Shown: positions 19,585 to 30,738, counted from the first letter of the stretch. The stretch is DNA of 64,000 nt from Actinernus sp. WN-2022 (GCA_030867875.1 JAOWCC010000019.1:31725976-31789975), one strand, 5' to 3'. Translations and numbers: made by a program. The notes: a model not told the origin generated them from the sequence alone.

Positions 19585-20395
19585 GCGTGTGATCCCCGCC
19601 AAAATAAAGCATTAAATTGTGGTTATTGAATTCCATATAGGCAGTAATTGTAAGACTGACCAAATTCGATGATGGGAGCTAATATTTATGCCCACTTACC
19701 AAATTTGTGTTTTGAACATTGGTACCAAATTTCATTCCGAGTGAGTTGACAACCAAATTTATTTCCGAGTGAGTTGTGACAACCAAATTTCATTCCGAGT
19801 GAATTGTGACAACCAAATTTCATTCCGAGTGAATTATGACAACTAAATTTCATTCCGAGTGAATTGTGACAACCAAATTTCATTCCGAGTGAATTGTGAA
19901 AACCAAATTTCATTCCGAGTGAATTGTGACAACCAAATTTCATTCCGAGTGAGTTGTGACAACCAAATATTTCATTGAGCCACCCGTGTCCAGTCCATCG
20001 CGCCGTCCGCCACGTTACTTGTACCCAGACTACCCTTGGAAGTGAGCGGCTTGTTAATTTATTTCCCGATAGCTTCACAGAGGTTGTTCATCTCTTTGAG
20101 CCAGGCCGAATCATTACTCTCAAGAACGATAGAGCTGACGGAACTTACTGTTTAACAAGAACTCTTGTATATTTGAGAATTAAATTAACCACATTCTATT
20201 ATATCGAATATACATGTTCAAAAAAACATCGTTACTGATTTTCATAATTTAATATAGGTCGACCATATAAAATATGCCTGCAAGGTGTGGCTTTGTTGCT
20301 TAGCATTTTAAAAAGGATTATTATTATATAATTCTCCCAAGAACGCACTAAATGGGAGACCGTATACAGTCGAGTGGCTTCACATCACCAAGATT
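19585..20395. mobile_element. Copy B-only insertion with a 30-bp minisatellite
   Basis: Absent from copy A, where the foldback MITE runs into GCTGCCAGCCATCTCC. Holds about eight tandem 30-base units (19719-19975) reading CAAATTTCATTCCGAGTGAATTGTGACAAC with few changes. The flanking 19990-20240 has no protein similarity I can name. The element type is unknown. Confidence 0.6.
19719..19975. repeat. 30-bp tandem repeat, about 8 units
   Basis: Units of AACCAAATTTCATTCCGAGT plus GAATTGTGAC, separated by single-base changes. The length is a multiple of three, so the minus strand stays open as a 10-residue repeat (NSLGMKFGCH). I regard this as a minisatellite, not a gene. Confidence 0.88.
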
Positions 20396-20854
20396 GGGGG
20401 TTGCTGCCAGCCATCTCCTGGAGAGAAAACTCAATATTAAAAAGAATTTGTTCTTAAATATCTTCAAAACTAAAAGGCATAATGTGCCTCACGTTATCAG
20501 TGGTAATTTTAACACAGAAAATGAAATGGGCCCCCCAGAATGGAAAATATACGGATGGTCAAAAATGGGGGATGGGGGTGGTACCCTGCGCTGACAGCTG
20601 TGTCTGTTGAAAAAAATGGGTCCCTATCTGGGACATGTGTTTGACCTGCTCCCTTATATTGGTCTATAATCGTTTATAATGTACATGTAAAACAAAACTA
20701 TAATTTTTGACTGGAAAAGACGTTTGTGTTTGATGAATAAAATGTAGTAGTATTCATTCCCGTTTCAGTTTCATTAGTTAGCACTATCTTTAAGAGCCTG
20801 AAAGGCCCGTTCAAACGAATCCAACATGCTGGCCCAATACCATCCAACATTGTT

Positions 20855-21173
20855 ATATTAATAATAACTTAATTTACCCACGGTAAACTCATCAGGATTT
20901 TTACATATGAAAATAACGTAAGATACCTACAATACAAATACTACTAATAATAGACTGTAAGCTTATATACTGACTATAAGCGATTAAAATATTGTAAGAA
21001 CTATTAAACTACAAATATACAACTTTAATTATAATTTATAGTTAACTCTAAATGACTACAAACATCAACAAAAGGACCTGTTTTACATGAGTGCCGTGCT
21101 TCTACTTAATAATCTAATTGATGTCAGAAAAGTAACTGCTGCAGGCAGAGCAGAAATTGCTTAGAGGAAATTG
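20855..21173 (-). mobile_element. Short retroelement-like insertion with AT-rich tail
   Basis: Splits text that is continuous in copy A (CATCCAACATTGTTGGATTCAAC). ATTGTT occurs on both sides, consistent with a short target duplication. The left end is TATTAATAATAACTTAATTT, which on the minus strand would be a repeated A/T tail of a LINE or SINE 3' end. No coding. Confidence 0.55.
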
Positions 21174-21285
21174 TTGGATTCAACATGATTCAACAGAGGG
21201 GATGCAGGTTGGCGCAGTCAACAGGCCCTGGTATACCACGCGGACATGCACGGACTTTGTCAATTAACTCTTGCACGATATTAAA

Positions 21286-21360
21286 CCGCCTCCCGGTTAG
21301 CTCTGGTTAAGTGCCGGTCTGTTGTGCGGGAGGTCGCGGGTTCAAACCCCGGCCAGCGCA
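21286..21360 (+). repeat. tRNA-derived sequence (SINE head or tRNA pseudogene)
   Basis: Contains a good internal RNA polymerase III B box (GGTTCAAACCC at 21339-21349), a weaker A-box-like segment (GGTTAGCTCTGGTTAAGTGCC) and an anticodon-loop-like CTGTTGT. The acceptor ends do not pair convincingly and the anticodon stem has mismatches, so it is not an intact tRNA gene. It replaces about 200 bases of the DIRS-like fragment relative to copy A. Confidence 0.6.
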
Positions 21361-21418
21361 AAAATGGCGCATCATTAATGACCTATCGTGGCCCGCTGGC
21401 CAATCAGTTAATGATTTA

Positions 21419-21943
21419 TGCGGGTATTAGCGGCCATCCCGAGGGGGCGGCCCACGGGCAACCCACGGGCAACCCAGGGGCTTAGCAGGGGATTTGTAGC
21501 AAAAACATGCCCCACACGTGGGGCATTAGAGCACTTTTGCGTTTTCGTCAAAATACCCCGGGGACATACCCACGGGGTTTGCACGTAATCTGCTGTCTCA
21601 ACGTTCAGCGGTTTTCGCCATAGGACTCGCTCTTCTTTGTCCTTGAGGTAAGTCATATGATTATCATTCAAATTATGAGATTAAATTAAGCCATCCACTG
21701 TCGGAAGACAACAAAGAAATAAAGGATAATATTTGTATAAAACTATTACGATTTTTGACACTTCTAAAACGTTTAGCTTCTAATACTTATAACATGTTGC
21801 CCAGGTTGCCCCAGGGGTGGGGGTTTTTGTCACAATTTTCTGCCCCACCCGAGGGGTTTTAGCATGTAATTGTCATGGCTGCTGTGACAAATGCCCCTGG
21901 GTGCCCGGGGGCCGCCCCCTCGGGATGGCCGCTGATACCCGCA
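21419..21943. mobile_element. 525-bp TIR element, TGCGGGTATTAGCGGCCATC ends
   Basis: Left TGCGGGTATTAGCGGCCATC and right GATGGCCGCTGATACCCGCA, with one mismatch, continuing inward through CCGAGGGGGCGGCC. TTA precedes and follows it, but the two flanks match copy A sites about 1.1 kb apart, so a deletion is involved and the duplication may be coincidental. A related single end is at 33705-33730. Confidence 0.75.
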
Positions 21944-22139
21944 TTAGTCGCGCTCTCTGAGCCGAGATGGATGAAAAACTCCTAAAAACAGCCTAAAATG
22001 GTTCCAAGAGAAGAAAAACCACAAAGGAAACAACATAGAAGCGAAAAGGTATGTTTATTTATACATTGTACGGCAATTTGAAAGGATTTATAAAACCCCA
22101 AACATATCTTCTATTTTCACAAACCCATAGATTGGGCTA

Positions 22140-23650
22140 CCTGTGCTTTTTGGTAATAAAGCTCGGTAGGACTTGAACGCGACGCCCGGCTTCAATTCCC
22201 CGCATGTAAAAGAGTCATTTTAACAAGTAAGTCAACATATTCTGCCTTTTATAATTCCCTATCGCTTTTTTAGTGGTCAGGCTTTTCTAGAGAATGCCTC
22301 ATGTGGGCGTAGTCACAAGCTACGTAAAATTTTAGATCTAGCTGTAAAAGTTTGGGCACCAACCTTAGCATGACTAGCGTAAAGAGTTCAAGAGCTGTAA
22401 TATGAAGTGACAACGCTCCCAGCCCCGGGCTCCCAGCTCGGTGGGGATCAAAGGTGAACGCGATGCATTCGTGCCTACATGTAGCGCCGCCTCCTAATAG
22501 ATACGTCAGATGTGAACGATAAGTCTGTAAAGTTCCGAGGCGCGGTCTTGATGATTGTACTCCGTTAAAATGAGGGAAGAAAGTTAGCCACCATGCACGT
22601 AATGTCCAGGCGCATATCGTTGGATATGACGAATCAAGTAGAATTATGTGGCAGACGCGGGGAGACGGTGGAGAAGACGTGACATAAACACCCTACCAGG
22701 TTTAACGCAGGTGATAACGACCGCTAATTTCCCTATCAACGATTGAAGTTGTTTTTAGTAAAATATGTTCTGCCAAGCCAGGCTGAGGGTTAATTCTTCA
22801 CGACTTCAGTCAATTCGTCAACTCGAAATGAAGGCACTGTTAAGGTCATTGCAATTCTTGGGTTGCAATCAATCCCTGGAGATCAGTCAAAAGACAAAGA
22901 CGCGGCAGCTATGTTGGAGGACGGAACAAAAGACACTAATGAGGAATCTGTTGTTTATGTTCCTCCAACATGGCCGCCGTGCCCTCATGTGCAACCCAAG
23001 AAGAGTGTAACCACACTGCCGAGGCAAACCATTTCGGCCGATGGTAAACAATCTTTAAATGGTGAAGACGCGAGTCCTAGATCATCAAAGATTTCTTGGA
23101 GCCGTTCGAATGCGCAGCCGGCTAGGTCGGGTGTTTCTTCACCATGAAAATCGTCAACGTATACATGCGCAGAGTAACCTTCCTGAGTAAAAATGTAAAT
23201 CACCCCTTTCGTTGTGCTTTGACAAATCATCGCGGATGTCCGTAAACCGAAAGAGCATCTGGTGTCGAAATATAACTTGTTATCGAAGCAAAAGCCGAGC
23301 AAGTTATAGTCTTTTTTTTTATGGAGCAAACAGCTCTTGCCTTTCTGTACGATAAGTTCGCATAAACGATATTTGCCAGGGAGAGGTAAAATGAATGGCT
23401 CGTGAGGATAAGTTGACTTTGAATGCCATTGTTTTCTGATCTGTATGGGGAAAACTCAAATCCATCACTACTCTGCGTTTTGTAGATCCGCGTTTTGTCT
23501 GTAGAGGTGAACAAATGAGAGGTTTGTGCAGCGGGTTGCAGGTGAAGGGGCCAGCTATGGCGTTGAAGCCCAATTCCGTGGCGATGTTGTGTTCTACGTG
23601 TTCGGGAAATTCGAGTGCCGAGCGGTGATTATGCGACGGGTTGCCTGTGG
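22140..23650 (-). mobile_element. DIRS-like retrotransposon fragment (RT, RNase H), copy B
   Basis: Counterpart of 3249-5700. 23573-23319 has the GSTKRRVVMDLSF segment; 23329-22985 has FGLRTSAMICQ, the catalytic YVDDF and LQEIFDDLGLASS; the RNase H-like part lies at about 22160-22480. Small indels put pieces in different frames. It lacks the piggyBac-like MITE found in copy A but keeps the ATTCTTGGGTTGCA MITE (22854-23002). Confidence 0.75.
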
Positions 23651-23762
23651 AATTTTACCCTGGTTCCAGAGGTTTTCTAGAGAGAACAGCCGCGAGGCGG
23701 CGATCAGCGAGCTTCTCGCTGCTATCGCTGATCGCTCTTTCTCCGCGGCTGTTCTCTCTATT

Positions 23763-24056
23763 AAAAACATAGTTGTTCATTCTCTTTCCTGTATTGTTGA
23801 AGACCATGGTTTTTGTTTTTTCGATATTTACTTCTAAATTGTATTGGTTGCAATATTCCTTGATTCTATGTAGATATTTCTGTAGACCTTCAGCGGTCTT
23901 TGATAGTACAACCAAGTCATCTGCATATATAAGGCAACTTATTGTTTTATTTTGGATTTCGACTGGTTCTGCCAAGTCGCCCTGATTAAGAAATTCAGGC
24001 AGGTCACTAAGGAATAGGTTAAATAGCGTTGGACTTAGCATACACCCCTGCCTAAC
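23763..24056 (-). mobile_element. LINE reverse transcriptase fragment
   Basis: Minus-strand text RQGCMLSPTLFNLFLSDLPEF (RT motif B region), LIYADDLVVLS (catalytic YADD, motif C) and NLEVNIEKTKTMVFN (motif D). Truncated at both ends: one side breaks inside the foldback near 23760, the other meets the TIR element at 24091. Different subfamily from the other LINE pieces here. Confidence 0.8.
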
Positions 24057-24090
24057 CCTTTATAACATCTAAATTCCTCTGATAGATGAC

Positions 24091-25139
24091 CCCCCTTTTG
24101 TGAAAACATGCCTGAATTCTTGTGTGCCTTTAATTAGCTTTAAAAGCCAGTAACTCGTTTTTTTGCCTTTTTCGGCTTGAAAGGGCAAATGACAGTTTAA
24201 GACTTTTCTGGCCTTTCTATCCCATAATTTGCTTGTGTGAGATTATCCCATAATTTCTTTATTTAAGAGCTAGAGGTTAGGGTTAGGTTAGAAAAACGCC
24301 ATTTTCTGGTATTTCTACTCAAAATACGGCAACATTCCATCGACTAAACTTAATCTACAGGAAAAGAACGTTGTATTGCCGTGTAGTGCATCGAAATCCA
24401 TTAAAAGCTTTAGAAATGGCGCCACTTTTAAATTTAGGTTACACAAGTAACTTTGAGAGATTAAGGTTAAGTTAGAAAAAAAAACAATTTCTGGCATAAT
24501 TTCTACTCAAAATCCGGCAAAATACCATTGATTAAACTTAATCTACAGGAAGAGAATGTTGTATTGCCGTGTAGTGCATCGAAATCCATTAAAAGCTTTA
24601 GAAATGGCGCCACTTTTAAATTTAGGTTACACAAGTAACTTTGAGAGATTAAGGTTAAGTTAGAAAAAAAAAAAATTCTGCCATAATTTCTACTCAAAAT
24701 CCGGCAAAATACCATTGATTAAACTTAATCTACAGGAAGAGAATGTTGTATTGCCGTGTAGTGCATCGAAATCCATTAAAAGCTTGAGAAATGGCGCCAC
24801 TTTGAAATTTAAGTTACACCGAGTAAATTAATGTGTACCTGTTGGCTTTAAAAGCCGGTAACTCGCTTATCACGTTTTCAATTTTTTCTCAGACCTAGTG
24901 GGAAATGTACGTCTTCCACAAAGCAAATCGTTGCGCCATACGCCAGGCAAAGTTGGTTTTTCGCGAAATTTATTGAACTAGTCCTCCGGCACCCCTCACC
25001 CCCACATAAAATACCTAGAGATCAATTATGGGATAGAAAGGAAACTGTCATTTGCCCTTTCAAGAAAACGGCAAAAACACGAGTTACTGGCTTTTAAAGC
25101 TAAAGGCACACAAGATCAGGCATGTTTTCACAAAAGGGG
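24091..25139. mobile_element. 1.05-kb non-autonomous element with about 130-bp inverted arms
   Basis: Left CCCCCTTTTGTGAAAACATGCCTGA and right its complement, with pairing continuing through AAAAGCCAGTAACTCG and AAGGGCAAATGACAGTTT. The centre holds three tandem units of about 188 bases. Copy A keeps only a left-arm segment (6458-6560). No transposase. Confidence 0.8.
24313..24830. repeat. 188-bp tandem repeat, 3 units
   Basis: Units begin TTCTACTCAAAAT at 24313, 24501 and 24688 and share GTATTGCCGTGTAGTGCATC and AAATGGCGCCACTTT. The first is the most diverged. Minus-strand open frames over this block are the repeat, not genes. Confidence 0.9.
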
Positions 25140-25439
25140 ATCTTAGGTTCTAAGGCTCCTTTTGTGAAAACATGCGTGATATACACGTATTCTTCTTGAA
25201 ATCTCTACCTCACACTCCTTCCCAGATGGATACTTAAAATTGTACTGTTAATTCGTGCATCATATTGTATTGTAGTGCATCATATTGCATTGTTCCGTAG
25301 TCTCAAATTAAAAAAAATTAAAAAGTGCTCCACATTGGCATATATAACTATAATCTCTTGTATCTGTCCTATGGGAATGTGCCTTTGATTATGAGCTTAA
25401 ATAATATACCGTGGCATGCGCCGTTTGATGTAGCCAAGC

Positions 25440-25595
25440 CAGGGGCGTAGCTTCCTGTACGCATATACGCACGTGCGTACACTTTGAGACGAAAATTCCC
25501 TGTTTGGCCTTGTTTTTTTTTACGAGAGGGGGCCCTTAAAACCGGTAGCTACTGCACTTGTGCGTACATCTTGAAAATGCCTAGCTACGCCCCTG
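25440..25595. mobile_element. 156-bp MITE, CAGGGGCGTAG ends, 5-bp TSD CAAGC
   Basis: Same family as 1972-2120 (shared GACGAAAATTCCCTGTTTGG and TCTTGAAAATGCCTAGC). CAAGC flanks both sides (25435-25439, 25596-25600). It lies at the 3' edge of a gag-like fragment, interrupting it after HHKCRV ... HPML. Confidence 0.88.
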
Positions 25596-25599
25596 CAAG

Positions 25600-26160
25600 C
25601 ATAGGGTGATCTTTGGAGCGTACACGACACTTGTGATGGGCGTTGTAAGCTTCTTGATCTGTCATCGCACGAACATCGCACGAGCATGCTTTCTCTGATT
25701 CGGGCTTTGGTGTGGTGCGTGACGAGTTTGGCGCTTGAAAAGCAGTAGCATTAACTGACTTGGTCGATCTTTGGTCGGAATGTTTGAAGGAGCCTTGCAA
25801 TGATCTCGCGGATTTCAGTACTGCTTGTCCAATCTAAGCGCTTGAGTTCGACCCGTTTCTTGACATGTGTGTGGAAAGCGCGCACACTAGCATAATTTGT
25901 GGTTTTAAGCATCAAGAGCTCTAGGTGGGTGAGCATTGCACTTTTAAGTATGCTTTCGTATGATTTGATCGTACTTATAGGTATAACCTGCCACGAATTC
26001 TGATAAATCTAGCTTTGAGTATTCTGGGTTAATAGCCATACCTTGAATGAAGTCCTTTTCGGGCTTCTTGTTATCACGATGCTTTTCGTCGGTATCCGAG
26101 TCTTGTGGTGTTACAAACTGGTGTTGCTAGTTTATCTTTTTCGATTTTTTGTGCCATGCT
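25600..26160 (-). mobile_element. Gag-like protein fragment of a retrotransposon, frameshifted
   Basis: Minus-strand pieces join across frameshifts: PEYSKLDLSEFVAGYTYKY, then LTHLELLMLKTTNYASVRAFHTHV and KRVELKRLDWTSSTEI, then CSCDV ... AHHKCRV ... HPML, a degenerate Cys/His cluster of the nucleic-acid-binding type. It lies upstream, in the minus direction, of the DIRS-like RT fragment and may be the first ORF of the same element, but the link is inference. Only in copy B. Confidence 0.6.
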
Positions 26161-26877
26161 GAGATGTTGTCGATATATATGCGAATGATCGTCGCTTGCC
26201 TTTGAGAGTGGAGTGTGCTTGGTCGGTTGAATACCATTATCCAGTGAATTTTGGGCTGTACCGTCTGGTTAAAAAATCGTAAAGAAACTCCGCTTCTTGT
26301 TTTTCTTTAGCTTTTCTGGAGGTCTTCCGGCGGGCGCCGGTATAGGGTCAGATTGAGCGATGAATGAGTTGGGAGTTCGAAATTAAACGAGTGTGGGAAC
26401 TATGCTAGTCATGAAGTTGCTAGTTGCAGTTGCGACTCCAAAATCCTAACCCTACATTTAAAAATACCCTAACCGTTAACAACGGGTGCTCACTCATTTA
26501 TGGTGTTTAGAGCTAGTCATGCACTAATGAGTTTTTAGGGCTAGATCACTAAACAACACATGCTTCTTCGTTCTCCCTATATATATGAACTAATGCAAAT
26601 CCTAACCCCACATTTAAAAATACCCTAACCGCCAACAACGGGTGGCTAACTAATTTAGGGTGTTTAGAGCTAGTCAGTAATTTTGGGTTTTAGAAATACA
26701 TCATCCTAACCCTACATTTAAAAATACAACTAGCAACTTCATGACTAGTAATATACCTGTACCCAAATTAAACTGTGCGCTCCCCTTCGTAGCAACGTCG
26801 TTACCGACATTAGTGCATGATCACTTTTCTCAGGTATGCCTCTTATCCTCAACTCGCAATAGGCCAAATAAACAAAA

Positions 26878-27615
26878 AATTACAATGAGACGTGATCTTG
26901 CAAGATGTTTCTAATCAATTTAATAAGGAATTTGCTCATATCCCTTGGCCTTCTATAATAAGAAGTGAAAATATTGATCAATCGTTCAACACCTTTTATA
27001 AATCACTTAGTAAATAAACATGCTCCTTTAAAGCAATTATCAAAATGTAAAATCAAACAACTTTTCAAAGCCTTGGATCACAAAAGGCATAATTACTTCC
27101 ATAATGACTTCTTTATTTAACATTCCAGACTAGAAAAAATGAGAAACTCTCTTTTTGAGACAAGGTCCTAGAATATGGAATTCCTTGTTTCCTATCATCC
27201 GTGATTCCACCCAAAAAATATTTAAAAAAGAAATAAAACAAACTTTTTGACCTTCTTTTCAAAGCTGATGACTATCTTGATGTCTCTCAGATTATTAGTA
27301 ATTTAAAGTAATGTAAATTATATAATCTCCTTATTCCTTTTTCTTCATACTAAATCTAATCTAATAATTCACATTATCACTGTTGTATTTTTCCTTACAG
27401 ACGTATATATTTACTTAATTATTGTATTGTTATATATGCCTTTCAATACTTTTATGCTTTTAATACTTTTAGTTCTGTGCTATACCCATGTAAGTTCCTT
27501 ATATGTCCCTGTAAATAGTGTGTTTCCTTCCACCGCTTCGATTAGCTTGCCTATTTGCAGGTGGAAGTTTGTATGTAATTTTTCTTGCGCTTGTTTAATA
27601 AATTGTTGGTGTTGT
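26878..27615 (+). mobile_element. Internally deleted LINE, copy B
   Basis: Same structure as 8389-9117: linker region joined near 27155 to the C-terminal end, then a 3' UTR with TTGGTGTTGTTA tail. More stop codons than in A (for example after TTTATTTAA). Ends next to the ACTCGGACTCGG repeat. Confidence 0.7.
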
Positions 27616-27739
27616 TACGGTCATATAACTCGGACTCAGTCGGATCTGACTCGGTCTCGGACTCGTCTCGATCTACGGATTTAGTAATACATTCTTGCTG
27701 CACACATTATCCAGCCTTCTACCGGTTCTACTTACCTGC

Positions 27740-27925
27740 GTAACTTCCAACGTAAAACTACTACCTTTAATGTTATATAACTCGGACTCGGATCTGACTC
27801 GGTCTCAGACTTGTCTCGATCCCAAGATTTAGTACTGGTACGGCCAATTAGGTCTGTTCAAATTATCCAATTGGGCTTCAACGCCATAGCTGGCCTCTTC
27901 ACAGTTTTCACCTAGCCATCTGTCA
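27740..27925 (-). repeat. Partial duplications of the TRIM 3' end
   Basis: 27748-27775 repeats ACTTCCAACGTAAAA...CTACCTTTAATG from the filamin end of TRIM. 27864-27898 repeats ATTATCCAATTGGGC plus CATAGCTGGCCTCTTC, a copy of the last codons and stop region at 27926-27963. The block suggests local slippage or unequal exchange at the gene end. Confidence 0.65.
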
Positions 27926-29188
27926 TTATCCAATTGGGCCGTCAAAGTCATAGCTGTCCTCTTCATCTAGCCATGTCACAACTTCCAACGTAAAAGGACT
28001 ACCTTTAATGCTTTTCCCACCAACGGTTACATCACAGATGTGTCTGCCTTCCACCGACGGAAAATATACATAAGTGCCGTCTTTATTGTATTTCAAAGAA
28101 CGTGAACCACCAACGGTGTTTGGAGCTTTTATAAGAACTCGTACATCACTTTTACTACATCTAAACGGCTTGCCATATTGATCGTTTACAGTAACCTTAA
28201 ATGAACACTGGTTGCCTAGCATAGCATTAGTAACTTCGTTTCCAAGCAGTCTTCCGTTGATGGTAACCAAACAAAGATCAGGCTCTCCAAACAACTCAGT
28301 TATTCTTCCAGCGTTGACAAGAGCATCCCACACTTCATGGTTAACTGCTAATTTAAGTGCATCACCTTGGCATGGTTTCTTATTTACCGGTTTAGAAGCC
28401 AAATCAGACAAACGGGACACCAATTCTTTGTTGATTGACAAGACGTCATTATCGCTGCCATTTTTCAAAGCGCTTTCTGTAAAATCTACGCTACTCTTGA
28501 CTGTCGTCAGTCTAAGTATCAGTTCATCTTCTTGAGCGGTGAGCTGCTTCAACCTGTCCTTGCGTATCTCCTCAACTTTATCTTTCAGAGTCGCACGTGT
28601 TTGCTGTAGCACCTTAATCTGTTTATTATAAAACAGATCTACCTCCTGGCTGACAGCATTTGACTTCACTTCAACTTTCCTCTTCATTTCTGTTACCGAG
28701 GATAGAGCAGCTTTGATACTGGGAACTTTGTCTTCAGCTTTCTTCATAGCAGCTAGGATGGTTTCCTTTTCATTTCCGATCACATCAGACGTGAAGAGAT
28801 ACTTGTGATTCCGGTGATCAACAATGGTACAGTCGCGGCATATCAATTCCTGGCAGGTTTTGCAGAAGAGTTTCAATACCTCCCCCTTGTGCTTCACACA
28901 TAATGACAACTTTTCCATCACACGAGGACCAGCTGTCTTCATCTGGTCAAGAGTCATGATGTTGTGATGTTTTGTTGACAGTACACGCTGATGAGCTGTG
29001 ATACAAAAGTGACACATAAAAACACAGCAGTCTGTACACCTTCCCATGGTCGTTTCTTGGCTGTCACAGTTCTCACATTGCATTGGCCTCTTCACTTCTT
29101 TGTCTTCAGCCGAGCATATTGCTAATAGAGAGAGGAGGTTGTTGACCCAGAAGTTGACTTTTAGACCGGAGACAGCACTGGGGGTGAT
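27926..29188 (-). CDS. TRIM-family protein exon 2, copy B (B-boxes, coiled coil, filamin)
   Basis: 420 codons plus stop, joined in phase 0 to the RING exon 36716-36898, giving a 481-residue protein. The acceptor TTGATCATTGCAG precedes ATC at 29188. In joined numbering: B-box 1 about 99-137 (CENCDSQ ... HQRVLSTKHH), B-box 2 about 158-190 (CVKHKG ... CRDCTIVDHRNH), coiled coil about 199-330, and a filamin/ABP280-type Ig repeat about 364-464 (VTINGRLLGN ... DVTVGGKSIKGSPFTLEV). This domain order resembles TRIM45 and the N-terminal part of TRIM2/3/71, but no NHL repeats follow; the frame ends DSYDFDGPIG. Likely a cytoplasmic E3 ubiquitin ligase; substrate unknown. A further 3' exon cannot be excluded because A and B diverge right after FTLEV. 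Confidence 0.9.
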   Translation of the reverse strand: MTPSAVSGLKVNFWVNNLLSLLAICSAEDKEVKRPMQCENCDSQETTMGRCTDCCVFMCHFCITAHQRVLSTKHHNIMTLDQMKTAGPRVMEKLSLCVKHKGEVLKLFCKTCQELICRDCTIVDHRNHKYLFTSDVIGNEKETILAAMKKAEDKVPSIKAALSSVTEMKRKVEVKSNAVSQEVDLFYNKQIKVLQQTRATLKDKVEEIRKDRLKQLTAQEDELILRLTTVKSSVDFTESALKNGSDNDVLSINKELVSRLSDLASKPVNKKPCQGDALKLAVNHEVWDALVNAGRITELFGEPDLCLVTINGRLLGNEVTNAMLGNQCSFKVTVNDQYGKPFRCSKSDVRVLIKAPNTVGGSRSLKYNKDGTYVYFPSVEGRHICDVTVGGKSIKGSPFTLEVVTWLDEEDSYDFDGPIG

Positions 29189-29704
29189 CTGCAATGATCA
29201 ACAACCACTGACGAGTTTTAAAATGTACTGGGATTTTCGAGATTCAAGATGTTACTGTAAAAGAAAGGATTTCATCTGCTATAAAATACACGAGCAACGA
29301 CAAAGCGACTTAAAATGTATGATTTGTAATATGATAATTAAACTGACGTTTTAAATTTGCTCTCTTTAAGGATACTTTCTGATGAACGTTGTTCCCTCTA
29401 TATATGAACATCTAGTCCTTTAACTTGTAAATCATTATCAAGAGAGTATAAGCATAAGTAAGAGAGGGAATCTTGTAGCGCGCGGTGTGTGATGATGTCT
29501 AATAAAATCTATTTTTACTTTAGTAACCAGAAGTAGCTGAAGCAAAGTGTGCGAGCGCGCGATAACAATCTCATGGCGCGATACTGGCCGCGAAGATAGA
29601 GCGGTTTTCGATTGAGTGTCGAAAGCAACAAGTGGTTGCTTTGTTTTTCTATTGGCTGTGAGAAATGTTTTCTAATTATCAGCCAATCAAGTTGTGAACT
29701 AAAA

Positions 29705-30738
29705 ACACGAGACAATTTTTAACGACGATTTTTCGCGCAACAATGTTGCGCGAAAAGTCAACATCGTGTAACATGGCGCTCTGGGCCCGGTTCCTGAAAG
29801 CCCGATTAGCGCTAATCCTGGATTAACTCTCAACAAAACATTTAGTTGTCATGGTAATTAACTCTGGATTAGCGCTAATCTGGCTTTCAGGAACCGGGCC
29901 CTGGACGATTTTTAACGCAATCTTCGTTGCGGCAACATGTTGCAAGTTTTGAATTACCTTCAAAAAACCTGCAACATTGTTGCCCGAATTTTGTTGGAGT
30001 TGCTTCGTGTAACACCCTCGCCGTTGACTTTTCGCGCAACGTCGTCCCAGAAACCTGTTCGCTACGCCCACGGAAACGAGGCTACGTCAACAAACAAAGA
30101 CTTCACTCGACAGCCATGTTTCTAAACGAGGGTGTCGGAGTAGGAGCCTAGGTGCTAGCTAGATGTTGCGCTAAAAATCGTCCTGTGTAACATACCCGTT
30201 GCCGCAACAATGTTGCGCTAAAAGTTGTCTCGTGTAACATGCATTAAAAATCGTCGCGAAAAATCGTCGTTAAAAATCGTCTCGTGTAACATCACCTTAA
30301 AACCAAACGCAATCACGCAATCAGATTCTAAAGGTGATGTTACACGAGACAACTTTTAGCGCAACATTGTTGCGGCAACGGGTATGTTACACGGGACGAT
30401 TTTTAGCGCAACATCTAGCTAGGTGACCTAGGCTCCTACTCCGACACCCTCGTTTAGAAACATGGCTGACGAGTGAAGTCTTTGTTTGTTGACGTAGCCT
30501 CGTTTCCGTTGGCGTAGCGAACAGATTTCTGGGACGACGTTGCGCGAAAAGTCAACGGCGAAGGTGTTACACGAAGCAACTCCAACAAAATTCGGGCAAC
30601 AATGTTGCAGGTTTTTGAAGGTAATTCAAAACTTGCAACATGTTGCCGCAACGAAGATTGCGTTAAAAATCGTCCAGCGCGCCATGTTACACTATGTTGA
30701 CTTTTCGCGCAACAATGTTGCACGAAATCGTCTCGTGT
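29705..30738. mobile_element. Foldback element with CGTGTAACAT/ATGTTACACG motifs
   Basis: Two arms of about 400-600 bases in inverted orientation (29705-30310 and 30330-30738), with outer CACGAGAC/GTCTCGTG, shared AACATGTTGCAAGTTTTGAATTACC and CGGAAACGAGGCTACGTCAA stretches. A 119-bp MITE is nested in the left arm only. Repeated words ATTGTTGCGC and GTGTAACAT occur throughout. Non-coding; reading frames appear on both strands because it is palindromic. Confidence 0.85.
29783..29901. mobile_element. 119-bp MITE nested in the foldback, GGGCCCGGTTCCTGAAAG ends
   Basis: Perfect 18-base terminal inverted repeats and an inner inverted pair ATTAGCGCTAATCC/GGATTAGCGCTAAT. The right arm of the foldback (about 30676-30690, GTCCAGCGCGCC) serves as the empty site. 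The target duplication is too short to define. Confidence 0.85.

Noticed and set aside
19719..19975. Possible CRISPR-like array of 30-base repeats
   Set aside because: The repeats are directly adjacent without spacers, and the genome is eukaryotic; it is a minisatellite.
28212..28535. Plus-strand 107-residue frame opposite the TRIM exon
   Set aside because: Shadow of the real minus-strand TRIM coding sequence, with no domain of its own.
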